Assembly: GCA_024036415.1 (NCBI GenBank) | Contig: JAMWET010004045.1 | Location: 1 to 64,000 of the forward strand | Reading direction: 5' to 3' | DNA length: 64,000 nt | Source: Prochilodus magdalenae | Taxonomy: Eukaryota; Chordata; Actinopteri; Characiformes; Prochilodontidae | Part shown: one piece after another, positions 23,310-34,760 of the stretch | How positions within the stretch are numbered: position 1 is the stretch's first letter | Layout: each line of letters begins with the position of its first letter | The notes under the pieces: model-generated | Database searches by the model: none | Told to the model about the DNA's origin: nothing | Seen by the model: the letters and a program-made list of their open reading frames with translations, nothing else | Program-made: the position numbers and the translations under genes

Positions 23310-23660
23310 CAAGTCAGTACATGTATGTCGACTCACAAGCAGACGCCTCCACAAACATCTGGCATCCTGAGCATCTTGAGTTATGTATATCCCATTGAAG
23401 GAAGAACCATAAGCTCCTCAAAACACCATGTGCTGAGACAATTTGACTGTCTTCCATAGCGATGGATTCAATCGTCCTTTGTTTACTTTCCTAGCCCAGG
23501 AGCCTAGTATGGTATGGCCATTATTTGCTTTGACCCATTCAGTGTTCCAGAACTCTGATGACACATTTGCACAAAATATACATTCAACTTACAGTTCTGC
23601 ATAATAAATATGTTTCTCTCTTTTCCTTCATTTTGGAAGGTTTATGTTAAGTGGTCCAAG
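23310..23660 (+). repeat. Dispersed repeat pair, copy 1
   Basis: Shares an ordered set of blocks with 25640-26005: ACATCTGGCATCCT, AGTTATGTAT, GGAAGAACCATAAGC, ACACCATGTGCTGAGAC, TATGGCCATTATTT, CAGTTCTGCAT and TTTATGTTAAG. Copy 1 lacks about 30 bases after CATAAGCTCCTCA that copy 2 has. No coding frame or named family. Confidence 0.75.
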
Positions 23661-24843
23661 ACTGATCCCACATTAAAGCCATTTAAAAATAAGTATTCAA
23701 ATCTTACATGTTTATAAGTGTTGTATTATGAATTATATAAACCCGAGTCAACAGTTTTAAAAGTACAAATCAAGAAACAAAACATCATCTACAGGGCACT
23801 TCACTTGGGATGTGGCTATCAAATCCTAACCCTTGTTATTCCAAACAGTTTGTTTTGATTTCTTTTATGTTAAGTTGAAAGATTTAATTCATTATGACTT
23901 TTTAATTTAGCATTTTTTTAATTAAAAAAAAAAACTTGCTGTCCCAGGTCACTACTGAACACAACAGTTTTACTAAAAACGCAGAGCCAAAAATTCTCTA
24001 ATACAAGAAGTGACGGCAGTTCTCTGCTCTTTGGCCCAGGGGAAAGGCATAACGCCCGGCTTGGCAAGATGTAAGCTAATCATATCTGTGCTTGACGTTA
24101 GCAAAGTACAACAGTTCTCTTCAGCAATGGCACCACTGAGTCATCAGTGCTAACTGCAAACTTTACAAAGGTTAGTTTGATATAAAGCATTACTGATCAC
24201 TACTATTACAATACACTGATGGTTACAAACTGCAGTCGTTTAGCTCTGCATATACGTACACTGCAAAGGAGTAGGTTTAATGCTGCTGTAAGCTTAATAG
24301 CATTTAGAGCTGCTGTTAGAGATACTTTGCTTGGCACTGCTTCTGATAACTGCATATTACAGGCTGCTGTGTAATGTGAACATGCATTTTATAGTCTGGA
24401 GATTGTGAAACTGAAGCATATGGATGCTTGCTGGCTTGGCAAATAGTCAAAAGTAAAATGCTACTTGCATCTGTTTATTTTCTGGTAAAGAGCTGTTGAA
24501 TTGCTAACTGTGAGGCTATGAATTGCTAACCATAGCCAACTTTGGATAGCTACATTAAATCATTAAGATTCACAAATGTGTTTGATTGTGGGGCTTATGT
24601 CGGAGAAAAAACACCTGGCATAATTAAAAATATATATATTGTATACTTTCCCTCTGCCTAACATTTTAACATATTGATGGTCAGGCTGACTCAATGCCAT
24701 AATTGAACCCTAACCCTCACAACTTCATCTTGCTGTCACTCATCTCAGAAAACATTTGTTGCTAGCTTTTAGACACATCATAACTTTTTTAAAAAAGAAC
24801 ATAGTTGAATGTGTTAACATATGTATAACATAACATGATTAGC
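23661..24843. other. AT-rich unique sequence, no gene seen
   Basis: Poly-A run near 23925 and AT-rich words; no open frames over 60 codons and no recognised repeat. Confidence 0.4.
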
Positions 24844-24894
24844 CTTGTAAGTCACTCTGGATAAGAGCGTCAGCTAAATGCTGTAAATGTAAAT
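24844..24894 (+). mobile_element. SINE 3' tail fragment
   Basis: TTGTAAGTCACTCTGGATAA followed by GAGCGTCAGCTAAATG and CTGTAAATGTAAAT is the LINE-type 3' tail of fish tRNA-derived SINEs. It directly abuts the complete SINE that follows. Confidence 0.8.
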
Positions 24895-24896
24895 CT

Positions 24897-25114
24897 GTTG
24901 GTGTAGCTCAGTGGATAACACCACTATCCACCAGGGAACCACCACCACGTGTGGGAGATTGGGGTTCGAATCCCGGTCTGGGTGACTATGCTGTGCTACA
25001 CCAATAGGAGTCCTTGGGCAAGTCTCCTAACACTACACTGGCCTACCTGTAATATGGTTACCTTTGTAAGTTGCTCTGGATAAGAGTGTCAGCTAAATAC
25101 TGTAAATGTAAATA
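24897..25114 (+). mobile_element. tRNA-derived SINE, full length
   Basis: The head carries a polymerase III A box (TAGCTCAGTGG at 24904) and a perfect B box (GGTTCGAATCC at 24963-24973). The body includes TCCTTGGGCAAGTCTCCTAA, and the tail reads TTGCTCTGGATAAGAGTGTC and TGTAAATGTAAAT. The tail is of the type shared between salmonid/teleost SINEs and a partner LINE. The insertion lies in or beside the tail of an older copy; the repeated word TGTAAATGTAAAT could be target duplication or simply both tails. Same family as 31381-31603. Confidence 0.88.
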
Positions 25115-25229
25115 TCTACTAAACAGTAGTTTGTTCAGGCTACTCAATGAATTTCATCTGTTTTCTCCCATCGACTCACTTAGAGCCTCTGGTCTCACAC
25201 CTTGTTACACTTTTTAGGCTAAGAACCAT

Positions 25230-25350
25230 TAAGATCTTTGGGGAGGCGGTGCCTTATTTTAGCCACATCCCTGGATTTTAGAGATATAAGTGAGACTGGG
25301 TTGGTGTCCCTCATGGGCATATGGGGTACAGTTAGATTCCATTGTGCTGA
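25230..25350 (+). repeat. Dispersed repeat, copy 1 (partner at 47.7 kb)
   Basis: Shares TTTTAGAG, AAGTGAGACT, ATGGGCATATGG/ATGACCATATGG and TAGATTCCATTGTGCTGAAG/TAGATACCATTG with 47700-47825. The element is old and unnamed. Confidence 0.55.
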
Positions 25351-25639
25351 AGTAAATGTGTCCAGTGTCTAAAAATCAGTGTCTAACATTAACTGTCACT
25401 ACAAACAGATAAGTTCTGCAATTAAGTAAACATAAATGTGTTTAATGTTTGTTTTTTTTTTGTCATGTACAGCCTAATGTCTCTGAGCAATAGACAAGAT
25501 TAGCTAAAATATATAATCACTGCTGTATTATTTAACAAAGTTTTAGTTTTATTGTTCTTTTGGTAGTGAAAAAATTGAATGTTTTAAATCAAACAAAGAC
25601 AACAAAGATTAAGTAGTCTCATTTAAAGGAAACGTTGTA

Positions 25640-26005
25640 CATGTATACAAGAACATGTATACAGACTCGCAACCAAATGCCTTTACACACATCTGGCATC
25701 CTAAGCATCTCCAGTTATGTATTTCCCATTGACGGAAGAACCATAAGCTTCTCACTGGTAATTCCATTGCTTGCAGACAGAAACACCATGTGCTGAGACC
25801 ACATGACTTGCTTTTATTAAAATGGATTAAATTTTCCTTCCTTCATAATCCAGAAGCCTGGTATCATATGGCCATTATTTACATTCCCGTACTCAATCTA
25901 CCAAAACCCTTGATGACAGATTTGCATGAAATATGCTGTAATTTTTCAGTTCTGCATTATAAATGTGTTTCCATATTTTCCTTCAATCTGGAATGTTTAT
26001 GTTAA
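25640..26005 (+). repeat. Dispersed repeat pair, copy 2
   Basis: Second copy of 23310-23660, in the same orientation and about three-quarters identical by eye, with about 30 additional bases (TGGTAATTCCATTGCTTGCA region). The 71-codon frame inside is incidental. Confidence 0.75.
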
Positions 26006-26379
26006 GATGTCCAAAATGTGACGTAACGTATAGGATTACATGACTGTAAGAAAACTACATATTTCTTGATGAACCCTCAAACCACAAGGTTCGTGTCCCA
26101 AGAAGTTCCAGCTGTTACTTTCTGGAACCCACATACACATACAGCTGTTTAAACATGTACATTTCAAGAGAGCTACCGAGTTCAGTGAATGATATTCCAA
26201 GCAAGCCAACAACGTGTAAACCTTGTAAACAAATATGTTGGTAGTTCCTCAAATGATGTAGTAGCAGAGCTGCATATACGTGTTGCATGACAAACCCAGT
26301 CACAACAAATCCAGTTGTGTTTAAAAGACCAGGTTTGTTGGGTTTTCTAAACATGTTAACACGTGGTCTCCAGGCAGCA
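26006..26379. other. Unique sequence, no gene seen
   Basis: Overlapping frames on both strands (26115-26429 minus, 26287-26484 plus) show no domain. Confidence 0.35.
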
Positions 26380-26530
26380 AACTTACCTATGACATTTCTG
26401 CATATTGTGGTGCATAATTTATTTCGCAACTTGGAACAAGCTAAAACGTCAGTAACAACAGTAAAATCAATAATTGGACATTAAAATGTCATTTAACCAG
26501 GGGAGCCCATACTTTTGCACACAACTATAA
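26380..26530. mobile_element. Tc1-like element end, decayed
   Basis: TTTAACCAGGGGAGCCCATA followed by CTTTTGCACACAACTATA is the terminal sequence of the same Tc1-like family as at 1240 and 33993. About 150 bases of non-coding end are recognisable. Confidence 0.6.
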
Positions 26531-27089
26531 AAAAGATTCTATTTTTATTGATACAGATTGTTAAAAAATGTCTTTGTTAATAGAAACACAAATGTGGTTT
26601 AAAACACTGTATAACTTACAATGAACTATGACTTTACTATATAGCTAAAAGCTAAGGGCAGCCAGTTTACACTTTCTACACACATTCTGCACTGAACTCT
26701 GATTCCCATGTGGAATCTCAGACAAGTGACTGCTAAATTGCACTGGCAAGCTCTGTTTTCTATTTCTAGACATATACAGTATATTGAGTTTCAACAGTCA
26801 GGATTGACTGTTATTTATAAAAACTGAAAAAACACAAATACAGTCTGTAGCATCTACTTACCTTTGTAATATACATGCAAATATTCAGCAACGGATTAAT
26901 GAAATCTTGTTGGTCTGAATGTGGCTTCAGCTGGTTGAGAGAAGTTCTGGGATATATTTACAGGGTGACTGTTGACATCTAGTGTTTGTTAGCAATGTTA
27001 GCCTTGAAGCTTCGGCACTAATCTACAGTAGTAATATTTATACACTGTATCAGTGGTAAATGCAAGTTTGCTTTCCATTAAATAACTAC

Positions 27090-27300
27090 TGTAGGTATTG
27101 TCAGTAATGTAGTAACCCCTACTTCCCTCTGGATGCATTTTGTTCTATTCTATAGATTGTCTTTGTGTTTATAGGAATTTAAGATGACTGCAAGGTTGGC
27201 ACACTTGCTATTTGCTTGAGCTGATGTTCAACTTTGCAGGATTGTTTCTGTGCCAGGTGAATTCCCATTAAAACAGAGGCTTTGGCTATATCATTCTTCT
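27090..27300 (+). repeat. Dispersed repeat, copy 1 (partner at 28.6 kb)
   Basis: GTAATGTAGTAAC, CTCTGGATGCATTTTGTTCT, TTGGCACACTTGC and ATTCCCATTAAAACAGAGGC have counterparts in the same order at 28598-28760 with insertions and deletions between. Unnamed old repeat. Confidence 0.6.
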
Positions 27301-28597
27301 TTGGGATGGAATGACATGAGATATTGATATAAAGCCCTCAGTCCTAAAAATAACTGACTGAGATGGATGACTTGAAGAGTCGGGTGACTCCATAAAATAA
27401 AGACACAGTATCATAGTAGGGCCACTTTTAGTATATTTAAAGAAATGTTGTTAGTTCATGTGTTTAGACATATTAAGCATAATTCATTATATCATTTAAC
27501 ATACAGAATTAGTGCTCCAGTGAGCTGAGAATATTGTGATACTGTGGTACACAGTGTATGTTTTGTTTTCTGAATCACTTTGACTAGGTTGAACAAACCT
27601 CTTAAGCCATCTAATTAAATCATTCATTTATTAATGAAAGGTCCAATGAATGTATGTTCTGAACAGCATGTCATGCACCATTTAGGACCATTTCTAAATT
27701 ATTTTTACTTTTATGTAACACAATCACCCAAGCACTGGCAGTCACTAGTGTTGACCCTATTATTGGGAGATTGAGCATAATCCCCAGCATTGCTATGACC
27801 ATCCATAGCTGGGAGTACAAGAAAGCATAGCAGGCATCGTTCTCTCTGAGTGAGCAGCATGATCCTCCCACCCCCAATCACTCAATGTGATGCTAGACAA
27901 CACGGGTGTGTCTTTGTTGATGTTACAGTTCTCCATTAAAGAGCACTGAGATGTCCAATGGTAGATTAAAAAGATACGGTGTGCTTCACGTGATTTGGAG
28001 GAAGCTTTTGGTCTCCGTTACCCAGTAGACCAAGCTAGCGGAATTTGTGAAATCCTGTGGCTCTAAAAATTATTTGAACATTTGTCATTTGGAAAGTGCT
28101 CAGTAGAGGTGTTTTAGAGTTTGATACCGTAATGTATTATGTTAAATCACATAGTGCATAGTATAAATAGGTGTAATGTACCTAAGCCTTAGCTGAATAT
28201 AATACATTAGATACCTTGGGTTAAGTAGCGCTGCAGCTGCTCTTTTTCCACATCAGAAAAACCGTAAGTAAAGTAGTAGAAAAGATAAAGTAATTAAAAG
28301 TCTTTCAAAGCCCAAGATATATAGAGAGCGATTTTAGAAATATTGTGCTTGCCTTGCATTTTACTGCTTGCACTGTTGAAGAACGCTCTATCCATGCTAC
28401 ATGCTCAGCCCCTATAAACAGCTATGTCTTTGGACAGTTTCAAACAAACCTATTTCAACCAAAATCATACTCTGATACCAGTATCAGTATTGATGCATTC
28501 CTAATTTCAGTTATGGGAAAATGTATTTCATAAATTGGAAACAAATTGTCCTGAGGTTTGAAAACTTTAACTATGGGAAGCTTTCCATCTTCAAATA
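27301..28597. other. Unique or very old repeat sequence
   Basis: No supported gene. The minus-strand frame at 27671-27877 (68 codons) has no domain. The patch 27720-28030 has a mixed composition that may be an ancient repeat. Confidence 0.35.
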
Positions 28598-28760
28598 GCT
28601 GTTATAAGTAATGTCATTTATGTAGTAACTTCTCATTCACTGTGGATGCATTTTGTTGTATTCTGTAATTGCCATTGCCATTTTGTTTAAGTTAACTTCA
28701 CAATTGGTACACTTGCAGGCATTCCCAGCAAAATTAGAAGCTTTGAATATGTATGTTGTA
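28598..28760 (+). repeat. Dispersed repeat, copy 2
   Basis: Matches 27090-27300 in block order, including CTGTGGATGCATTTTGTTGT and TTGGTACACTTGC. The minus-strand frame at 28637-28873 is incidental. Confidence 0.6.
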
Positions 28761-30171
28761 TCCGCACGGGATATTAACTCACACAGAGACACTGGAACTA
28801 TTATTTTGTTTACTGTGGTAGGAAAATAAAGCATACAGCAACTTTCCAATTGTCGCTCCGGGGAAGGGGCCATTAAAAACTACATTACCGAATATCCTCT
28901 AGTGCTTACTGAACTGCAACTACGGATAGCTATATAGCCAAAAACATTGGACAGCTTTGTCTTCATCCAGTTTTAAATAAAGCTGTTTTATATAAAATAA
29001 CACACTGCAAACAGAGTACTGAGCAGCTCAGCTCTCCACACTGTTAATTAATGATTCATTTAAAATGATTAATTATTAAAATTTATAGGATATAAAAATC
29101 ATTAAATTTTGCCATCAGTTTATTTTAATCAGTACCAGTAAATGAGCTTGATATGAGCCAATGCCTGATACCAGTATTGGTATTGCTGTATTTCTAACTT
29201 CATAAAGAAAGTAAATACCTGGCCCTAAAATGCATCTGGATATTTTAATTAGGTGAAGATGTTGCTTCATAAATAGAAACTAAATGTCAACATTGGTGTT
29301 GATGAGCTTATTTATGGATGGGATCATGAACTTATACCATGTACCAAGGCATTCTAGATTAAACCTGTAGAAATTTGCAAAGAAATTTTATCTTTTATCT
29401 GGATAACAATGTGAAATACACCAGCCACAGTCTGAAAGAATACATGGTCTTTTTATAATAAGTGCCACCTTTGAATCCTAACCCCATGAACTTAATGCAT
29501 ATACAAAAAACAAACCTCCAAAATGCAAACTTACTTGCATACAGTTAGCCAATGGCATTTAATCAAGGACAACGTTCTATCGGTTATCTCTCTCCAGTGG
29601 TGTGTTTATAAGTTCAAATAAAATCGAAACAGAATAGATCACATTACAGCTCGACAGCCTCATTTGGAGCATGGACAATGGAACAGTGGAGATAAATGCT
29701 TCCAGTGGTTTTAAATATTCCCTTCTGTATTTGCTGTAGTACAGATTAAATATAACTGCGGGTCATAAAATAAATTGACTGTGATGCAGTGTCACTAATA
29801 AAATGAAGATAAGTCATAATTAGAGTCTGACTTTGATTTCAATTCAAAATAAATGCTTCTCATCATTCTAACACAGCGACCTCTCTCATCAGTCAAGTTA
29901 ATGAAAAAAATATTTCAGATCAATTTTACATGCTCTGTTCTTCATTTAGCTTTTCCAACATGGCAATTAATAAACTGACAGTTGCTGCATGTTCAGTTAT
30001 GTAGACAGTGCTAACATCAAATCAAACGGATACCCATGTTTAAGTAAATGAATTAACAGATACATAAATAAAGAATTTTAAACGTCTATTCCATTAGTTT
30101 TATAAAGCATTCCCATGCCAGAGTAACAATGGAGGGCTACATGAATCTCCATTGCCTTCATGTCATTTCAG
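28761..30171. other. AT-rich unique sequence, no gene seen
   Basis: About 1.4 kb without frames over 60 codons apart from edges, with AT-rich words near 29040-29110. No recognised repeat. Confidence 0.4.
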
Positions 30172-30306
30172 ATCTCCCTTCTCTTCATTTGGACTGCCAG
30201 TGACAGCACATGGGACAACTGGGATGTGAACCTGAAGACCCACCTCTGCACCAAAAGCAATGCATTACATGAACAAGCCACCAGGGAGTCATTGCAAGAA
30301 GAGTAA
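30172..30306 (+). other. Candidate terminal coding exon (unknown gene)
   Basis: After an acceptor-like TTCATGTCATTTCAG the sequence is open for 44 codons and ends at TAA (30304-30306). The peptide has a strikingly protein-like composition: it starts ISLLFIWTASDSTWDNWDVN and ends ...HEQATRESLQEE. It has no ATG start, so it would be missed by ATG-based searches. It could be the last coding exon of a plus-strand gene. I do not recognise it. A second frame (ATG at 30131, 24 codons) also crosses the junction. Chance or pseudogene origin is quite possible. Confidence 0.25.
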
Positions 30307-30796
30307 TGCCTATTCATGTGTCATATTACCATCGAATAGGATACCTTAGTCAAGGGTGGCCTGCCAGTATTTCTTCCAGAAGAAATTTCAAATTTTTTCC
30401 CACAATTGTCAATAATGAAATGAACTGTTGTACGAGCAAAGGCTGTAAGCATAAAGAACAGTTGAGTGTGGGGCTCATTGTTCTCATGTGCAAGTTCTTA
30501 ATGCAGGGACGAGTGCTTTTCCTCGCACAAGCAGTTTTCTATTTGGATGCATAAGTGGTTTTGCTTTCATGTAGTAACATTTGTTTCTGTGTGAGGGTAC
30601 TTTCCCTTGTGCAGCGTTTTCCCTGCTGACAATTATTAGATTGGATTTGACAAACAAGTGATGGAGATGCCACAGTCAACCCCATCACCCTCAAGCACCT
30701 CTCAGTCTTCTTGGCAATTTCCTACATGCATCTCCCCCTTGTCATGTGCTGGGAGAGTTAGCAACAGCCAGTAAGCAATAGTAAGATACAGCAGTT
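30307..30796. other. Unique sequence, no gene seen
   Basis: The 82-codon frame at 30306-30554 overlaps the stop of the candidate exon and has no domain. It could be 3' untranslated sequence if that exon is real. No polyadenylation signal close to the stop stood out. Confidence 0.35.
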
Positions 30797-30920
30797 ACAG
30801 CCTGTCCTTGTATAGGTCACATGAGCAGTCAAGCGTTAAACTAGAATCATTCACAGGTCTCACAATGTCAAACCTACATACCAAATTTGTATGTATCCTT
30901 CTGGGTGCAACTATTTTTTA
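30797..30920 (-). mobile_element. Tc1-like element end (GTTGCACC family), fragment
   Basis: On the minus strand this reads from a GTTGCACCCAG terminus through GTAGGTTTGACATTGTGAGA to CAAGGACAGGC, the same order as the left end of 47942-48642 and the right end of 53640-54240. Only the terminal 120 bases are present, with no transposase. Confidence 0.7.
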
Positions 30921-31380
30921 TTACAAGTCATATAACCAGTTATTATAAATATATATAATATTTTTTACCCAATGTAGCAATTAAAAGCAGCCACATGTCA
31001 TTGAAATGCTAAGTCACAGGGTGCTTTGAGTGGGCTTTATGCCGCAGGAAAGACATATGGAACTATTCTATAGTTATAGTTCTAAATGGAGTGAAAAGAG
31101 GAGAAAAAACAGGAAATGAACAACCAGAAGACAAGTCAGCAAGATGGACAACCAGCAATTAAAAGAGAAAGGTGAACCAGAGCAAAGCAATAATGGGAGA
31201 GTTGGAAAAAAGTAGTGGAGAGAAATGGGTCTTGTGGGGACACAGTTGGTTGGGTGTTGGGGATAACCTGTGGAGTACAAGAATACGTTTCAATCACACA
31301 GAAGTACCCAACATGCTTTAGCTGACTATCAGAACATGAGTTACATATTTGCTGTTCACAAAGCTCAAGTGTATATAACA
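30921..31380. other. Unique sequence, no gene seen
   Basis: AT-rich start, then a purine-rich stretch near 31090-31220 that produces open frames on the minus strand (31074-31280, 31136-31381) without domains. Confidence 0.35.
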
Positions 31381-31603
31381 TTCATTTATGGCATTTAGCT
31401 GACGCTCTTGTCCAGAGCGACTTACAAGGGTAATCATATTACAGGTAGGTCAATGTGGTGTTAGGAGTCTTGCCCAATGACTCTTATTGGTGTAGCACAG
31501 CATAGTCACCTAGACAGGGAATCGAACCCTAGTCTCCCACATGTGGCGGTGGTGGTTCCCTGGAGGGTAGTGGTGTTATCTGCTCAGCTACACCAACCAC
31601 ACG
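31381..31603 (-). mobile_element. tRNA-derived SINE, minus orientation, full length
   Basis: Reverse complement of the family at 24897-25114: it begins with the reversed tail (GCATTTAGCTGACGCTCTTG, then CCAGAGCGACTTACAAG), passes the body (GTCTTGCCCAATGACTC) and reaches a reversed B box (GGGAATCGAACCC at 31518-31530) and A-box region (CTCAGCTACACCAAC at 31583). It appears full length. The 76-codon plus-strand frame across it is incidental. Confidence 0.88.
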
Positions 31604-32250
31604 TTCATGACACTGTCAACACTGTTACAGTCATACCACCTCACGGATCCTTTTCATGTTGTCTTTTTTTTTCAGAGGATTTTTACATGAGATTAAATAC
31701 CACCTGAACAGAATCAAGTGTCCTGCAACTCAACTGAAACAGCTAATGCTGGTAATGCATCACATGACCACATACAACCACAACATTTTAAATGATTAGT
31801 TTTAAAAGATCAACTTAATGCAAACAAAACATTGGACAGTGGAATCAGAGATCTTGCTATTCAACTTTAACTGTTCAACTGGTTTAACTAGCCTGCTAAT
31901 TCCAGCAGCTGTTTGAACTGGTCCGAACTAAATCGCTTTAATTTTACAAACATATTTTTGTTCGTTTTAATTTGACCCATGTGACTTTGGTCACGTCCCC
32001 CTCTAACCCACCTTTATGAAAGAATGTGTTGAAAGAATGAAAGAAATGCCAAAACCTTATATTTGCATATTTACTGTTTTCAGTTACATAACTTGAAAAT
32101 GCCTGATGCCTGTTACATTGTGAAGTAATTTCATGATGAATGGGCTAAAAGAAATGGCCTAAATTGACCATTAGGAAATAAGAAACTTAATTTTGGCAAC
32201 AGTGACATCCTACCTCGAATATATTACTGCAGCTACAGTGCAAGCTACTA
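31604..32250. other. Unique AT-rich sequence
   Basis: No gene, repeat or regulatory motif that I can support. Confidence 0.4.
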
Positions 32251-32560
32251 AAGCTCTCCTGTTTCACGCCTTTAAACGGTTAAAGTGATCGACACCATGG
32301 TCCTCAGTTCGCACATTAGGCGTTACTCGGCGTCTGACCTCTCTGGCACAGCACAGAATGAGTGGGAGGTCTGATCTTCTTGTTAACAGCACGCACAGAT
32401 GGCTGGGGTCAGGGCTGGGGGGGTCCCCGTGAAATAAACACAGGAAGGCCCTGTGCCTGAACAGCCCCCCAGCTTTACCTGAACTCCTCCACGTTCTGCA
32501 CGTCACACACATCAACACAGGCCTTCCCACTGGAATCCCTCCAGCTATAACTCGCTAACT
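32251..32560 (-). other. Small CpG-rich island with possible minus-strand exon
   Basis: This is one of the most GC- and CpG-rich stretches of the window (GGCGTTACTCGGCGTC near 32320). The minus strand has an 88-codon frame (32264-32530). More tellingly, on the minus strand a consensus donor, GAGTTCAG|GTAAAG, falls at 32479/32478. A different frame leading into it reads ...GKACVDVCDVQNVEEFR and is open for about 22 codons upstream, with weak acceptors (ATTCCAG at 32530, TTATAG near 32545). It could be a short coding exon, a first exon of a non-coding RNA, or a conserved regulatory island. I recognise no family. Confidence 0.28.
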
Positions 32561-32893
32561 AAGAACACTTGGAAATGCCTGGGCTGGAAGTTTATATAGC
32601 TGCTGAACAGAAGCTAAGACACTTAAAGAGTTTTTTCAACCTTTTTCTCCCCCATAAGTACACTTTTTCAAATTAGCACCTATTACTGATGAATATAAAT
32701 GACTCTACATTTTATATGAGGAAGTAGCTGTTTTAGAGTAGATTTATGAGATTTGAAGTACTGTATGTTGGGAATATTAATCCAAAAGAAAATAGTCTTT
32801 TTTAAAATAAGCTTATTCAGATTTTGAACACAGAACTTTCTATGAAACACATGTGCAAACAGATGGCAGATGGGCCTGCATGTTATATATTCA

Positions 32894-32894
<1 letters not shown>
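32561..32894. other. Unique AT-rich sequence
   Basis: No feature recognised. Confidence 0.4.

Positions 32895-32978
<84 letters not shown>
32895..32978. repeat. (TA)n microsatellite
   Basis: About 84 bases of alternating AT with one ATACAT interruption. Frames through it on both strands (poly Ile-Tyr) are artefacts. Unlike three other (TA)n tracts in the window, I see no inverted duplication of its flanks. Confidence 0.97.
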
Positions 32979-32984
<6 letters not shown>

Positions 32985-33939
32985 GGAATTCAAGATGAAA
33001 GAACACTACAGTGTATACGTGTTACAAGTTGAGAAAAGCTTGAGAAGTCTTGAATTTCAGGAAAAAAGTTTTCTATGTTCACCTTTTCCGTTCCCATAGC
33101 AACTTATCAGTCAGCCTGTCATGTAATTTAGCTTGAGAAAAGGAGCAGGAGGGTATGGACCAGGGAATGAATGGAACCTCTTGTTCATGCTCAGACAGGT
33201 CAGTCTAAGTCTCGGCTCTCAAAGAAGACTGTAAAATGCACATATAGAATGACCTCAAACAGACATGACTCACTCTTAGGGTCTACTGATGAGGTGATAT
33301 GCAGGGTGCCCCTGGTTTGTTTGATTTGATGTGAAACCGAGTATGCATGCTGTACAGAGAGCAAACATCTGCGTGCCTAAATGCACAGCTGTTTATTTGC
33401 TGAATTAAAACATTAAAAAGAAAAATAAATCTAACTCCATCCATACTGCATGCTTAACATTTATGTCCACTATGTTAAACGTAGGGAAATGTTTTACTAA
33501 AAAGGCCACATTAAAGAACCAGAATCACAACCAGAATCTTTATTTCACCAAGCATGTGGGAATTCATCTTGATGACAGCACACATGTATGACATGCAACA
33601 CAGACTGTTAGCAAGTATTACTTTAAAGGAAAAGTACAGGAAGATACAATACATAGAATAAACAGTAAGTAGCTGAATGTGAGGAGGATGAATATGAATA
33701 ACTGTATTATGTGTATGTGGATATTCAACACTAGTGAATCTGAGTATTATTTACATATAGAGTATTGTTTACAGAAGATAAGCATTATGAAACAGAGAGA
33801 GGAGTACCTGCAACACAGACACATTCAGTTCATATAGTAGTTTGAATTAAAAGTTTGACGTGACCACTGTGGTTAATGAGTGTTACAGCTCTGGGGAAAA
33901 GCTGTTAGGGTGTCATGGTGTGTTATATTTGTTCTGCAA
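32979..33939. other. Unique sequence, no gene seen
   Basis: No open frame of interest beyond the microsatellite edge and no recognised repeat. Confidence 0.4.
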
Positions 33940-34010
33940 ACAATCTGTTAACTTATTTTCACTTTGAAAATCAACAGAAAATGTAATTTGACCAGGGGCA
34001 CCCAAACTGC
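33940..34010. mobile_element. Tc1-like element end, short
   Basis: TAATTTGACCAGGGGCACCC followed by AAACTGCCTGCAT is the terminus of the family seen near 1240 and 26494. Only about 70 bases are recognisable. Confidence 0.5.
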
Positions 34011-34159
34011 CTGCATTATGACTCAATAAAATAGAGGACAAGGTAATTGTCATTGACTAGAGTGGACCATGGGGTGAAAATATATCAACCATGTTTCTAA
34101 ATTAAACTATTTAGAACAAGTAGTTTTTCATGAACCAATGAACGCCTATATTAGATTGT

Positions 34160-34760
34160 CTTTTAAATGTGATATAGCCTTGTTGGAAAGCTCCAAGCCC
34201 ATTCGGGCCAACTGACGATGTGATAATTTATGACGGTCTCATTCAAAATGCTAACCATCTGCAGAAACATCCCAGAGCGTACTGATGAGGTCGGAGGCCA
34301 TGTACACACAAGGCATTCTTTAGCCAAGGGTCAATATTGGCACTTTCTTAAGTTCCTGCGATCTTGCAAGAAAGTCGCTCGATCCATTGTCTGCCTTTTT
34401 TGGAGGAAAGAAAAAAAATGAAGGCGATGCTTTTAGAGGATTCTCCTGTTGGAACGAATAGGGGATTAAAAAGAAAAGGTTTATATCCTTGGGAGGGTAA
34501 ATAGAGTTCTGCCTTTGAGTTGTGCCAAAGTTGGAGGAGTAAATAAACTTCTAAATCCAGCTGAGCAAACTTTTGCTGAGAAGAGCGGTTGTGATGTCAA
34601 GGATGAGTTGGTAGACATTTATAAGGAGAGGGAGAGAGAGAGTGAGTAGAAAGCAGGGAGTTGAATGAAGCGCTAGCTGTAAGCCCTGCTTGGCCCAACA
34701 TAGCCTCAGGCAGCAGCGCGAATGGGTAGAATATCAAAATGGTAACAGGAGGCTACGCCT
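34160..34760. promoter_or_regulatory. Possible conserved non-coding element
   Basis: A 600-base block of mixed, non-repetitive text with above-background CpG (CCCATTCGGGCC near 34199, AGTCGCTCGATCC near 34373, GGAACGAATAGGGG near 34452). The 63-codon frame at 34230-34421 has no domain. A short GAGA tract lies at 34626-34643. The texture is what I would expect of a developmental enhancer; this is inference. Confidence 0.3.

Noticed and set aside
24899..24973. tRNA gene
   Set aside because: A and B boxes are present, but the sequence continues into a SINE body and LINE-type tail and does not fold as a full cloverleaf by eye.
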